A DNA stretch of 35,614 bases from positions 1 to 35,614 of the IMG/VR virus record IMGVR_UViG_3300022752_000203. One strand, given 5' to 3'. Below the pieces are notes generated by a model. It was given only the letters and a program-made list of their open reading frames with translations, was not told the origin of the DNA and searched no databases. The position numbers and the translations under genes are program-made. Source of the DNA: a virus. Below, one piece after another: positions 5,061 to 10,899 of this stretch. Position 1 is the first letter of the stretch, and the number at the start of each line of letters is the position of its first letter.

Positions 5061-6242
5061 ATGTCATTCATTACACAATCACGGTCGCTAACACCGACAC
5101 AGAAACTGCAACGTGCCCACGTCGAGTTGATGGGGCACAAGGACACCATGGAGTACGCCGCTGTGTTCATGGTCGGGAAGTACACAGTGTCCGACAAGGT
5201 TCCTACTGCCCGTACCAACGGCATCGACTGCGAGTACGGCAATGCCTTCATCAAGGACATGGTTGACTCTGACTTGCGTGGCCTCATCATGCATGAGAAT
5301 CTGCACAAGACATTCCAGCACATGTTCCTGTGGCAGCACTTGTACCAAGAGGATGGCAAGACCGCTAACATGGCATGCGACTATGTGATCAACATCATCA
5401 TTGACGATCTCAACAAGGCTACCAACGGGTTCGTCACACTGCCCAAGGGTGGGTTGCTTGATCGCAAGTACGCTGGCATGGACTCGCAGACTGTGTACAA
5501 CTTGTTGCGACAAGACAAGGAAGATGGTGACGGCGATGGTGGTGATGGTGATAGCCTCGATGACCATGACTGGGAGTCGGGCAAGGACATGTCACAAGAA
5601 GAGATCGAGCAGGTGACCAAGGACATCAACCAAGCTATCCGTCAGGGTCAGCTTATGGCAAGCAAGCTGGGTGGCAATCAGTCCCGTGCCTTGGGTTCTC
5701 TCATCGAGCCGAAGGTTGACTGGCGTGAGCAGTTGCGTGATTTCGTATCGTCTACCGCTGTGGGCAAGGACATCTCTACGTGGCAGCGTGTTAACCGTAG
5801 GTGGTTGCAGCATGATGTGTACATGCCCTCTACTGTCACCGAGACGATTGGTCGCATCGTGGTTGCCCCCGACATGTCAGGGTCTACGGAGCCTTACGTG
5901 TCCAAGTTCCTGTCCGAGGTGCAGGGCATCTGCCTCAACGTCAAGCCCGAGAAGGTTGACCTCATCTACTGGGACACCGAGGTATCACGACATGAGGTGT
6001 ACACACAGGAGAAACTTGGTACGTTGGCATCATCCACTAAACCTGCGGGCGGTGGTGGCACTGCCGTAAGGTGCGTGTCTACGTACCTCAAGGACAACCA
6101 GATCAAGCCCGAGTGCGTGGTCATCATGACTGACGGGTATCTCTACGGTGACTGGGGTACATGGTCTGCCCCTGTGCTGTGGGTCATCGTAGGTGGTAAC
6201 AAGGTTGTCCCTCCTGTAGGTTCGGCCATCTACCTTGACTAA
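5061..6242 (+). CDS. VWA protein with N-terminal metallopeptidase-like domain
   Basis: The protein is 393 aa. The N-terminal half carries HENLH at residues 78-82, an HExxH zinc-binding motif, followed by ACDYVINIIIDD, where such families place further active-site residues. A linker rich in Asp/Gly (about residues 153-175) leads to a VWA-like domain with DMSGS at 271-275, the first MIDAS metal-binding loop, and a later MTDGYLYGDW segment. This matches the DUF2201-type arrangement of a putative metallopeptidase with a VWA-like domain. With the MoxR ATPase at 3788 it forms a predicted ATP-driven complex. Peptidase activity is inferred only from motifs. The start follows AAAAGGAAAGTAATC. Confidence 0.85.
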   Translation: MSFITQSRSLTPTQKLQRAHVELMGHKDTMEYAAVFMVGKYTVSDKVPTARTNGIDCEYGNAFIKDMVDSDLRGLIMHENLHKTFQHMFLWQHLYQEDGKTANMACDYVINIIIDDLNKATNGFVTLPKGGLLDRKYAGMDSQTVYNLLRQDKEDGDGDGGDGDSLDDHDWESGKDMSQEEIEQVTKDINQAIRQGQLMASKLGGNQSRALGSLIEPKVDWREQLRDFVSSTAVGKDISTWQRVNRRWLQHDVYMPSTVTETIGRIVVAPDMSGSTEPYVSKFLSEVQGICLNVKPEKVDLIYWDTEVSRHEVYTQEKLGTLASSTKPAGGGGTAVRCVSTYLKDNQIKPECVVIMTDGYLYGDWGTWSAPVLWVIVGGNKVVPPVGSAIYLD

Positions 6243-6248
6243 TGTATG

Positions 6249-6264
6249 GGTCTCGCTAGAGACC
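6249..6264 (+). other. Hairpin GGTCTC-GCTA-GAGACC
   Basis: A perfect 6-bp stem with a 4-nt loop follows the VWA gene by 6 bp. Its right arm continues as GAGACCTGTTCCCTC, a fragment of the 30-bp repeat at 9-38. A C-rich rather than T-rich tract follows, so it is not a typical terminator. It may protect the 3' end of the module transcript. Confidence 0.55.
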
Positions 6265-6307
6265 TGTTCCCTCCCCCCGACCCCTAACCTTAACCTGAAA
6301 GAAACTT

Positions 6308-7207
6308 ATGCAAACAACCATTGAAAACTATGTCGGTAAAATTCCTTTTGACCGCTTCCAAACCGTATCGCAAGCCGCACGTGACGAAGGACATAAATAT
6401 TGGATTGGTGACATCCCCGTACACTTTGAGTTGCTCAAGTTCTTCAAGGCATTCAAAGCCAAGCGTTACAACATCGTGCCATGCGTTGACAAGGGTACTC
6501 ACCCGCTTTGGGTAAAAGATGGGTTTGGTGCTAATAAACCCATAAACATTTTTCACGTACTAGGTATCACGTTCCCTGATGCGGTTGACTTTAGGTCAGG
6601 TAAGATATTTGTTACCAACGATGGTAGTTCGGTTGTGTACTGTGTGGAGTCTGACAAGATAGAGAACGAGAAGTTCTCAGTCTCAAGTGATGGTTACCAC
6701 ACCCGTCAGTCCAAGGACATGGCTAAGGCATTGAAACTTGCCCTGAAGTTTTTGACGCCGCTTGATCATGATGACATAGAGGCATGTTGCGATGCGAAGC
6801 TGAGTTCGGCTATCTACACGTTGAACCAAGAGGCGAAGAATAAGATGTACAACAAGCTCAGTATCGAGCGTAGCGTCATAGCACAAGAAGTTGCTCACAT
6901 GATTGCATGTGGGTACGTACCAGCAACAACAGAGTTTCAGAAAGCACTTGACTTACTTGCGGCAGAGGGCGCAGAATTGCGGCGTATGCAGGGCTACAAA
7001 CCCCGTGCATGCTTTGTATGGATCAAGTCCAACAGCTTGTCGTACAAATTCAAGGATGACAAAGAAGCGATTGTGTGCACTAGCATGGATGATGTGCCTG
7101 AGTTGATCCGTAATAAGTTGGCCGTGTTGCAGATCGCAAACAACAGTGACGTTATTGCGGATGTTGGTATTCGTGTATCGGACATCACCTACTGGGTGTT
7201 CGCATGA
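6308..7207 (+). CDS. Hypothetical phage protein, 299 aa
   Basis: I do not recognise this family. The protein is soluble, with no signal peptide, and starts after CCTGAAAGAAACTT. Its last 35 residues (LIRNKLAVLQIANNSDVIADVGIRVSDITYWVF) match the end of the next protein (WIIESISMLRIAENNDLVPELGFKISDTLYYIL), indicating a shared C-terminal element: helix, 'IAxNxDxVxxxG', strand, 'SDxxYxxx'. The stop overlaps the next start by 4 bp. The duplication suggests tandem copies that diverged, or a shared interaction domain. It is the last gene preceded by the GAAAG-type leader. Confidence 0.8.
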   Translation: MQTTIENYVGKIPFDRFQTVSQAARDEGHKYWIGDIPVHFELLKFFKAFKAKRYNIVPCVDKGTHPLWVKDGFGANKPINIFHVLGITFPDAVDFRSGKIFVTNDGSSVVYCVESDKIENEKFSVSSDGYHTRQSKDMAKALKLALKFLTPLDHDDIEACCDAKLSSAIYTLNQEAKNKMYNKLSIERSVIAQEVAHMIACGYVPATTEFQKALDLLAAEGAELRRMQGYKPRACFVWIKSNSLSYKFKDDKEAIVCTSMDDVPELIRNKLAVLQIANNSDVIADVGIRVSDITYWVFA

Positions 7208-7551
7208 ATGAGCGTGTAGACATCGGGCCTTATCCTGCCACACAGGACTATACGGCACAGCGCATACTAAGTAGATGGCAACACATGATGAAGGAGGGGC
7301 TTGTAAAAACAAATGACGTTATCCGTGTAGAAGTTAATGAGGATGGCACTGTTAACTTGTACGATTTTTCTTTGCCAAGTAAAGGAGGACTGAGATGTCT
7401 TAACATCCCACAAAAAGATGTTGATACATGGATCATAGAGTCGATATCCATGCTGCGTATTGCGGAGAACAATGATCTAGTACCTGAGTTGGGATTCAAA
7501 ATATCCGATACCCTGTACTACATATTAAACAGAGAAGGAGAGATGGCATGA
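7204..7551 (+). CDS. Hypothetical phage protein with C-terminal element shared with its neighbour
   Basis: This 115-aa protein starts in an ATGA overlap with the preceding gene and shares that protein's C-terminal element (see the gene at 6308). The N-terminal half (YTAQRILSRWQHMMKEGLVKTNDVIRVEVNEDGTVNLYDF) looks like a helix followed by a beta meander. No catalytic motif is visible. It ends in a further 4-bp overlap with the gene at 7548, so translation is probably coupled along the row. Confidence 0.78.
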   Translation: MNERVDIGPYPATQDYTAQRILSRWQHMMKEGLVKTNDVIRVEVNEDGTVNLYDFSLPSKGGLRCLNIPQKDVDTWIIESISMLRIAENNDLVPELGFKISDTLYYILNREGEMA

Positions 7552-7739
7552 CAGAACATGAACAGAACTTACGGGACTTAGCAGCGATGTTTGCTATGAC
7601 CGGGCTATTGGTTAGAAACAAAAAGGGCGATGACATCATTGCATCTGCATTTGAATTGGCCGATTCATTCATAAAGGCACGAGCACCACAAGAAGGCGGC
7701 ATTGCAGACATACTTAACAAGTGGGGAGATCAATCATGA
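7548..7739 (+). CDS. Small phage protein (RDLAAMFAMTGLL type)
   Basis: This 63-aa protein has the pattern RDLAAMFAMTGLL...ASAFELADSFIKAR, which resembles a frequent but uncharacterised small phage protein with an 'AAMxGLL...AxxAxxxADAMLxAR' signature. It is helical and soluble. GGAGA precedes the start, and the stop overlaps the next ATG. Confidence 0.72.
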   Translation: MTEHEQNLRDLAAMFAMTGLLVRNKKGDDIIASAFELADSFIKARAPQEGGIADILNKWGDQS

Positions 7740-7936
7740 ACCTTATTGCATTGTTTAAAAGCTACTGGCGTACACCAACACCGTTGGAGGTGATTGCCAA
7801 GGAGTTGGCCGTTGCACATCTGTGCAAGCTAGAAGCAGAGACGGCGGTGGACTATGCAGTGAGTGTCGTGCGCTACAACGACACCCGCATCAAGAGGTTA
7901 GAGCAGCACATCAGTAACCACAAGGAGCAAGCATGA
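7736..7936 (+). CDS. Small hypothetical protein
   Basis: This 66-aa protein starts at ATG 7736, overlapping the previous stop. An upstream in-frame GTG at 7721 would overlap more and lacks a ribosome site, whereas GGGGAG sits 8 bp before the ATG. Its helical sequence (LEVIAKELAVAHLCKLEAETAVDYAVSVV then RIKRLEQHIS) fits a short coiled coil. Function unknown. Confidence 0.68.
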   Translation: MNLIALFKSYWRTPTPLEVIAKELAVAHLCKLEAETAVDYAVSVVRYNDTRIKRLEQHISNHKEQA

Positions 7937-8058
7937 TGGACGATGGCGACTACACCGAGATAGATGAGATCATGCATTGGATGACCATCATCGTTTTGTT
8001 CTTGATGACGATTGTTTTCCTCGCAGGTATTGCGGGACTAATGTGGGCCATGCTATGA
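7933..8058 (+). CDS. 41-aa single-span membrane protein
   Basis: The frame encodes 41 residues, with an acidic N-terminus (MMDDGDYTEIDEIMHW) followed by a hydrophobic span MTIIVLFLMTIVFLAGIAGL ending WAML. It has ATGA overlaps with both neighbours, which supports it as a real gene although it is short. AAGGAG lies 6 bp upstream of its first ATG. The acidic N-terminus suggests the C-terminus-in or N-out placement cannot be decided. Role unknown. Confidence 0.68.
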   Translation: MMDDGDYTEIDEIMHWMTIIVLFLMTIVFLAGIAGLMWAML

Positions 8059-8282
8059 ACTCCGAAGAAGATGAATTCAGACGCATCGAACGCGAGGCTT
8101 TGCGCCAAGCAGCGAGGGACGAGGACGATGACATACAGGTCTACGCCAAGCCGTGGGTGGGGCTGACGATTGAGGAGATTAACAAAATAATGGACGACGA
8201 GATTGGTTTTAATTCTTGTTGGGGGCCAGAGGAATCCTTTGCCCGAGCCATTGAAGCCAAGCTGAAGGAGCGCAACACATGA
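8055..8282 (+). CDS. Small acidic protein with PWxGLT...KLKERNT module
   Basis: This 75-aa protein starts at ATG 8055, overlapping the preceding stop; upstream in-frame codons are inside the neighbour. Its C-terminal module, KPWVGLTIEEINKI...ARAIEAKLKERNT, recurs in the genes at 8512 and 9223. The end codons for LKERNT (AAG GAG CGC AAC ACA TGA) also supply the AAGGAG ribosome site and overlapping ATGA start of the following gene. It is a type of small phage protein often present in several copies; the function is unknown. Confidence 0.75.
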   Translation: MNSEEDEFRRIEREALRQAARDEDDDIQVYAKPWVGLTIEEINKIMDDEIGFNSCWGPEESFARAIEAKLKERNT

Positions 8283-8515
8283 CACGAGATGACATCATCC
8301 TCATGGCAGACGCCTCTGGTCTGTCGTGGTACGGCATGGGCAAGGACAGGGATAAATTTCTGCACTACCTTGAAGCCTTTGCCGCCCTTGTTGCTGCCGC
8401 CGAACGTGAGGCTTGTGCGAAGCTGTGTGACCGCATGGCGGCACGTTGCAACGACATCAGGGCCGCTGCTTTGGAATCAGCAGCAGAGAACATCAGAGCA
8501 AGGGGAAACACATGA
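8279..8515 (+). CDS. Small phage protein (FAALVAAAEREACAK type)
   Basis: This 78-aa protein has the segment LEAFAALVAAAEREACAKLCDRM, a hallmark of a very common short protein in phages and prophages of Proteobacteria with no known function. The N-terminus DDIILMADASGLSW precedes it. The C-terminus again ends GNT with AAGGGG in its last codons serving the next start. Start and stop both overlap neighbours by 4 bp. Confidence 0.75.
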   Translation: MTRDDIILMADASGLSWYGMGKDRDKFLHYLEAFAALVAAAEREACAKLCDRMAARCNDIRAAALESAAENIRARGNT

Positions 8516-8865
8516 CTAAAGATGAAGCACTAGCGTTGGCGCTGCATGCGTTGCACACCAAGGGCGAGCATCACCCACGAGTGTATGAATCCATATACGC
8601 TATTCAAACAGTTTTGGCACAACCACCCCTGCTAGAGCAGGAGCCAACGCCGTGGCGTGACATGGTTGTGGCTACCCTAGTCCGAGAGGGCATCAATAAA
8701 CACAAAGCGCGGGAGTTGGCTGATCACTTTGCAGCGCAGCGCCCGTGGCAGGGTCTGACATCAGAAGACCTCGCGCAAATTGAGAGCGATGAATTTTGGC
8801 AGGTTGGAAATCACATGGCTATTGCAATGGCAGTGGAAGATAAGTTGAAGGAGCGCAACACATGA
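8512..8865 (+). CDS. Hypothetical protein with PWxGLT...KLKERNT module
   Basis: This 117-aa protein starts at ATG 8512, after AAGGGGAAACAC and overlapping the upstream stop. The N-terminal half contains a helical pair (TKDEALALALHALHTKGEH, YESIYAIQTVLAQ) typical of small phage proteins. The C-terminal half, RPWQGLTSEDLAQI...AIAMAVEDKLKERNT, is the module also seen at 8055 and 9223. This looks like a fusion of a common N-terminal unit to that mobile C-terminal unit. Function unknown. Confidence 0.75.
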   Translation: MTKDEALALALHALHTKGEHHPRVYESIYAIQTVLAQPPLLEQEPTPWRDMVVATLVREGINKHKARELADHFAAQRPWQGLTSEDLAQIESDEFWQVGNHMAIAMAVEDKLKERNT

Positions 8866-9044
8866 TTGACTACTTAGAGTTTTACAAGACCTACATTCCA
8901 CCACCGCCGATAAGCACATTGGAAGACGCCTATGTAAAACACCACCGCAAGTACGGCGACAGGTTCAATGCGTTTTACACGCAGATGCCTCTGTGGATGA
9001 AAGAACTATTTTGGTACAGTTTTTGGAAGGAACACAGCACATGA
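8862..9044 (+). CDS. Small hypothetical protein
   Basis: This 60-aa protein is rich in aromatic residues (YLEFYKTYIPPPP, FYTQMPLWMKELFWYSFWKEH). It starts in an ATGA overlap after AAGGAGCGCAAC and ends in another overlap. No family is recognised and no membrane span is evident. It is supported mainly by its place in the coupled row and good ribosome site. Confidence 0.65.
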   Translation: MIDYLEFYKTYIPPPPISTLEDAYVKHHRKYGDRFNAFYTQMPLWMKELFWYSFWKEHST

Positions 9045-9226
9045 CCCAACCAAACAAACAGCACATACACGAACGCCTTGGCATGTCTGTAGAGGAATCA
9101 CTCAACCGCTTGATCTGGTTCGGGCAGATCAGTCACAAGTACAAGGAAGAGTTTGGTGAGACGATGAACCCAAAACATCTTGAGGCCGTGCTTAATGCCA
9201 CACCACCAAAGGAGGAGAACACATGA
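9041..9226 (+). CDS. Small hypothetical protein
   Basis: This 61-aa protein starts at ATG 9041 after GGAAGGAACACAGC. It is soluble and helical (HIHERLGMSVEESLNRLIWFG, NPKHLEAVLNA). It ends PPKEENT, whose codons contain AAGGAGGAG, a strong ribosome site for the next gene with an ATGA overlap. Function unknown. Confidence 0.68.
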   Translation: MTQPNKQHIHERLGMSVEESLNRLIWFGQISHKYKEEFGETMNPKHLEAVLNATPPKEENT

Positions 9227-9537
9227 TTGCGCGAGTGTTTGATGACAACTACGAAAAGTACTACTGCACCTTGTGTAACAGGCCGTTTCAAGCAATGCGT
9301 GAAGCCACTGAACATGCAGGGTTCTGCGGTCAAGCTGTGCCAATACAGCCTACGTTTAAGTCTTACACAACGGCAGCAACCTTTGAGCTAAAAGATGATG
9401 ACATACAAACTTATGCAGTGCCGTGGCAGGGGCTGACGGATGAGGAGTATCAGCAGATACTAATACAGCACGATGGCGCAGGGCTGCTTGCTTTCTACAA
9501 CCTAGTTGAAGCCAAGCTCAAGGAGAAGAACGCTTGA
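9223..9537 (+). CDS. Zinc-finger-like protein with PWxGLT module
   Basis: This 104-aa protein has an N-terminal C15-x2-C18-x12-H31-x3-C35 set (YYCTLCNRPF ... EHAGFC) that could bind one zinc ion. The C-terminal part, VPWQGLTDEEYQQI...LVEAKLKEKNA, is the third copy of the module seen at 8055 and 8512, here joined to a zinc finger, so the module is combined with different N-termini. Its last codons carry AAGGAG for the next gene, which starts at a TTG overlapping the stop. It may bind nucleic acid or protein; this is inference. Confidence 0.75.
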   Translation: MIARVFDDNYEKYYCTLCNRPFQAMREATEHAGFCGQAVPIQPTFKSYTTAATFELKDDDIQTYAVPWQGLTDEEYQQILIQHDGAGLLAFYNLVEAKLKEKNA

Positions 9538-9749
9538 GATGCCCCATATGCAACGCACAGACTGACGTAAAAGACTCACGAGTAAGAAAGGAAAACAACC
9601 GTGTCATTAGAAAACGAAAATGCTTCAACGACCACACCTTCCAAACGGAAGAAAAAGTTCAAGGATATAAACTTCTACGACCCGTTCACGAGGGTGGATC
9701 CAAAGCTGCTGGAGCAGATGTACCGAGCAGCACAAAGAGAAAAACTTAA
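9534..9749 (+). CDS. NrdR-like zinc-ribbon protein, TTG start
   Basis: This 71-aa protein begins MRCPICNAQTDVKDSR and continues VIRKRKCFNDHTFQTEE, which parallels the N-terminal zinc ribbon of NrdR (CPxC...V.DSR...IRRRR.C..C...F.T.E). Zinc ligands would be C3, C6, C30 and H34, so the last ligand is His instead of Cys. The ATP-cone of NrdR is absent, so it is a short DNA-binding ribbon. TTG at 9534 is the only in-frame start giving the complete motif and has AAGGAG 8 bp upstream. From 9601 onward the same DNA also encodes the next gene in another frame; the tail after about residue 42 is low-complexity. Confidence 0.72.
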   Translation: MRCPICNAQTDVKDSRVRKENNRVIRKRKCFNDHTFQTEEKVQGYKLLRPVHEGGSKAAGADVPSSTKRKT

Positions 9750-9774
9750 ACAACAACCAGAAGCATTAATGTGA
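9601..9774 (+). CDS. Small basic protein overprinted on the zinc-ribbon gene, GTG start
   Basis: The frame encodes 57 aa from GTG 9601, preceded by AAAGGAAAAC. The product has a basic stretch PSKRKKKFKDINFYDPFTRVDPKLLEQMYRAAQREKLKQQ, which looks like a genuine helical small protein rather than random translation. It overlaps the zinc-ribbon frame for about 150 bp. Its last codons are duplicated imperfectly 33 bp downstream, where the copy forms the ribosome region and start of the VRR-NUC gene. Both overlapping frames appear real, but this one is less certain. Confidence 0.5.
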   Translation: MSLENENASTTTPSKRKKKFKDINFYDPFTRVDPKLLEQMYRAAQREKLKQQPEALM

Positions 9775-9808
9775 CAGATTAAACAACAACCAGAGGCTTT
9801 ACTATGAC
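9746..9808 (+). repeat. Imperfect tandem duplication of about 30 bp
   Basis: TTAAACAACAACCAGA begins both 9746-9775 and 9779-9808; about 25 of 30 positions agree. In copy 1 the end reads ATGTGAC (a stop codon); in copy 2 it reads ATGAC (the start codon of the VRR-NUC gene). The duplication seems to have created the gene junction. Confidence 0.7.
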
Positions 9809-10103
9809 ACCAGAGAAAAAAGTTAAGACCAAGGTAGTCGCCATACTCAAAGAACTTGGAGCGTACTACTTCTATCCCATCACCGGAGGCTACGGTGCAT
9901 CGGGCGTACCCGACATAGTTGGGTGCTACAAGGGCAAGTTCTTTGCGATTGAATGCAAGGCAGGGAAGGGGAAGACAACTGCATTACAGGATAAGAACAT
10001 AGCGCAAATCATTGCGCAGGGTGGGTTGGCTATTGTTGTCCATGAGGACAACATGGAGGATGTTAACGAGTTACTAAGATACATTGAAAGGAACGAAGGA
10101 TGA
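9804..10103 (+). CDS. VRR-NUC domain nuclease
   Basis: This 99-aa protein is a single VRR-NUC domain, the PD-(D/E)xK-type fold found in phage Holliday-junction resolvases and other structure-specific nucleases. Key residues visible are the GVPDIV motif with D37, then E50-x-K52 in FAIECKAGKGKTT, and Q62. The TGGYGASGVPD loop is typical. The length fits stand-alone phage members. It acts on branched DNA, probably in recombination or maturation of replicating genomes. It overlaps the next gene by 4 bp and lies in the DNA metabolism block. Confidence 0.9.
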   Translation: MTPEKKVKTKVVAILKELGAYYFYPITGGYGASGVPDIVGCYKGKFFAIECKAGKGKTTALQDKNIAQIIAQGGLAIVVHEDNMEDVNELLRYIERNEG

Positions 10104-10663
10104 ACACCGTGATGGAAGATAAGATCAAGCAAGCGTTTCAAGAGTGGAAAGAGACAGACAAACCAAAGGAGAAAGAGATGAACATCAGTATCAGCAGGAA
10201 CAAGCAGTTGTCCAACATGTTATTGGATAAGATCACAGCGCAGCCCGGAGTAACGGGTAAAGAGTTACGCACATACATTGCGGAAGAGTATCCCGGTATA
10301 CCCATATCGTATGTACCTGCGGTTCTCAAAGGCTTTTATGACAGGGGGCTTGTGAGTCGTGAGGGCATACTACCCGGAGATGGGAAGGTGGGCCGCAGTA
10401 CGTTTGCCTACACATATGTCCCGCCAAACAAACGTAAAGTAACGCCTAAGAAGGACAGGGTGAAGGCGTACACAAAGAAGAAAGCCAACAAGGGCATCTC
10501 AGCACTTGTACCAGCAGAGCGCGTGGTCACGCGCCCACTGGCTGTCGGGCCTACAACCCTGCACATCACGATCTCAACATCGTTGGGAGCCTACTCCATG
10601 AAGTTAGAGGAGGCCAAGTTTATCTACCAACAACTCAACCAGATCTTTGGAGGTGTGCGGTGA
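10100..10663 (+). CDS. Winged-helix-like DNA-binding protein (tentative)
   Basis: This 187-aa protein has, at about residues 35-90, LLDKITAQPGVTGKELRTYIAEEYPGIPISYVPAVLKGFYDRGLVSR, a helix-turn-helix and wing-like pattern, followed by a very basic linker (PPNKRKVTPKKDRVKAYTKKKANKG) and a C-terminal strand-helix unit (LHITISTSLGAYSMKLEEAKFIYQQLNQIFG). The wHTH plus basic linker suggests DNA binding. An alternative ATG lies at 10112. It is coupled by overlaps to the VRR-NUC gene and the next gene. It could be a regulator or a replication accessory; neither is proven. Confidence 0.7.
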   Translation: MNTVMEDKIKQAFQEWKETDKPKEKEMNISISRNKQLSNMLLDKITAQPGVTGKELRTYIAEEYPGIPISYVPAVLKGFYDRGLVSREGILPGDGKVGRSTFAYTYVPPNKRKVTPKKDRVKAYTKKKANKGISALVPAERVVTRPLAVGPTTLHITISTSLGAYSMKLEEAKFIYQQLNQIFGGVR

Positions 10664-10899
10664 CTGACCCCGTGCCTCGCATGTTCGGGGAAGTGTTTGC
10701 AGATGGGCAGTTCCGTGGGGCGGTTGAGGAAACCGCTGGCGATAAGCTACGGGCCATGCTGAATGTAGGTGACTACATGATCTGGGATGTAGACGGTGAT
10801 TCGTTTTGCATTACGCTTACAACTACAGGCGAGATGGGTGTGTTCAAGAAGAAAGATTTTGAGTCACACGTTGCAGCCTTTTTTGGATTGAACTTCTGA
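10660..10899 (+). CDS. Small hypothetical protein
   Basis: This 79-aa protein starts at GTG 10660, overlapping the upstream stop, with GGAGGTG as ribosome site. The sequence DYMIWDVDGDSFCITLTTTGEMGVFKKKDFESHVAAFFGLNF suggests a small beta-rich domain. It shares one base with the polymerase start and is therefore likely made together with it. No family recognised. Confidence 0.7.
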   Translation: MTDPVPRMFGEVFADGQFRGAVEETAGDKLRAMLNVGDYMIWDVDGDSFCITLTTTGEMGVFKKKDFESHVAAFFGLNF

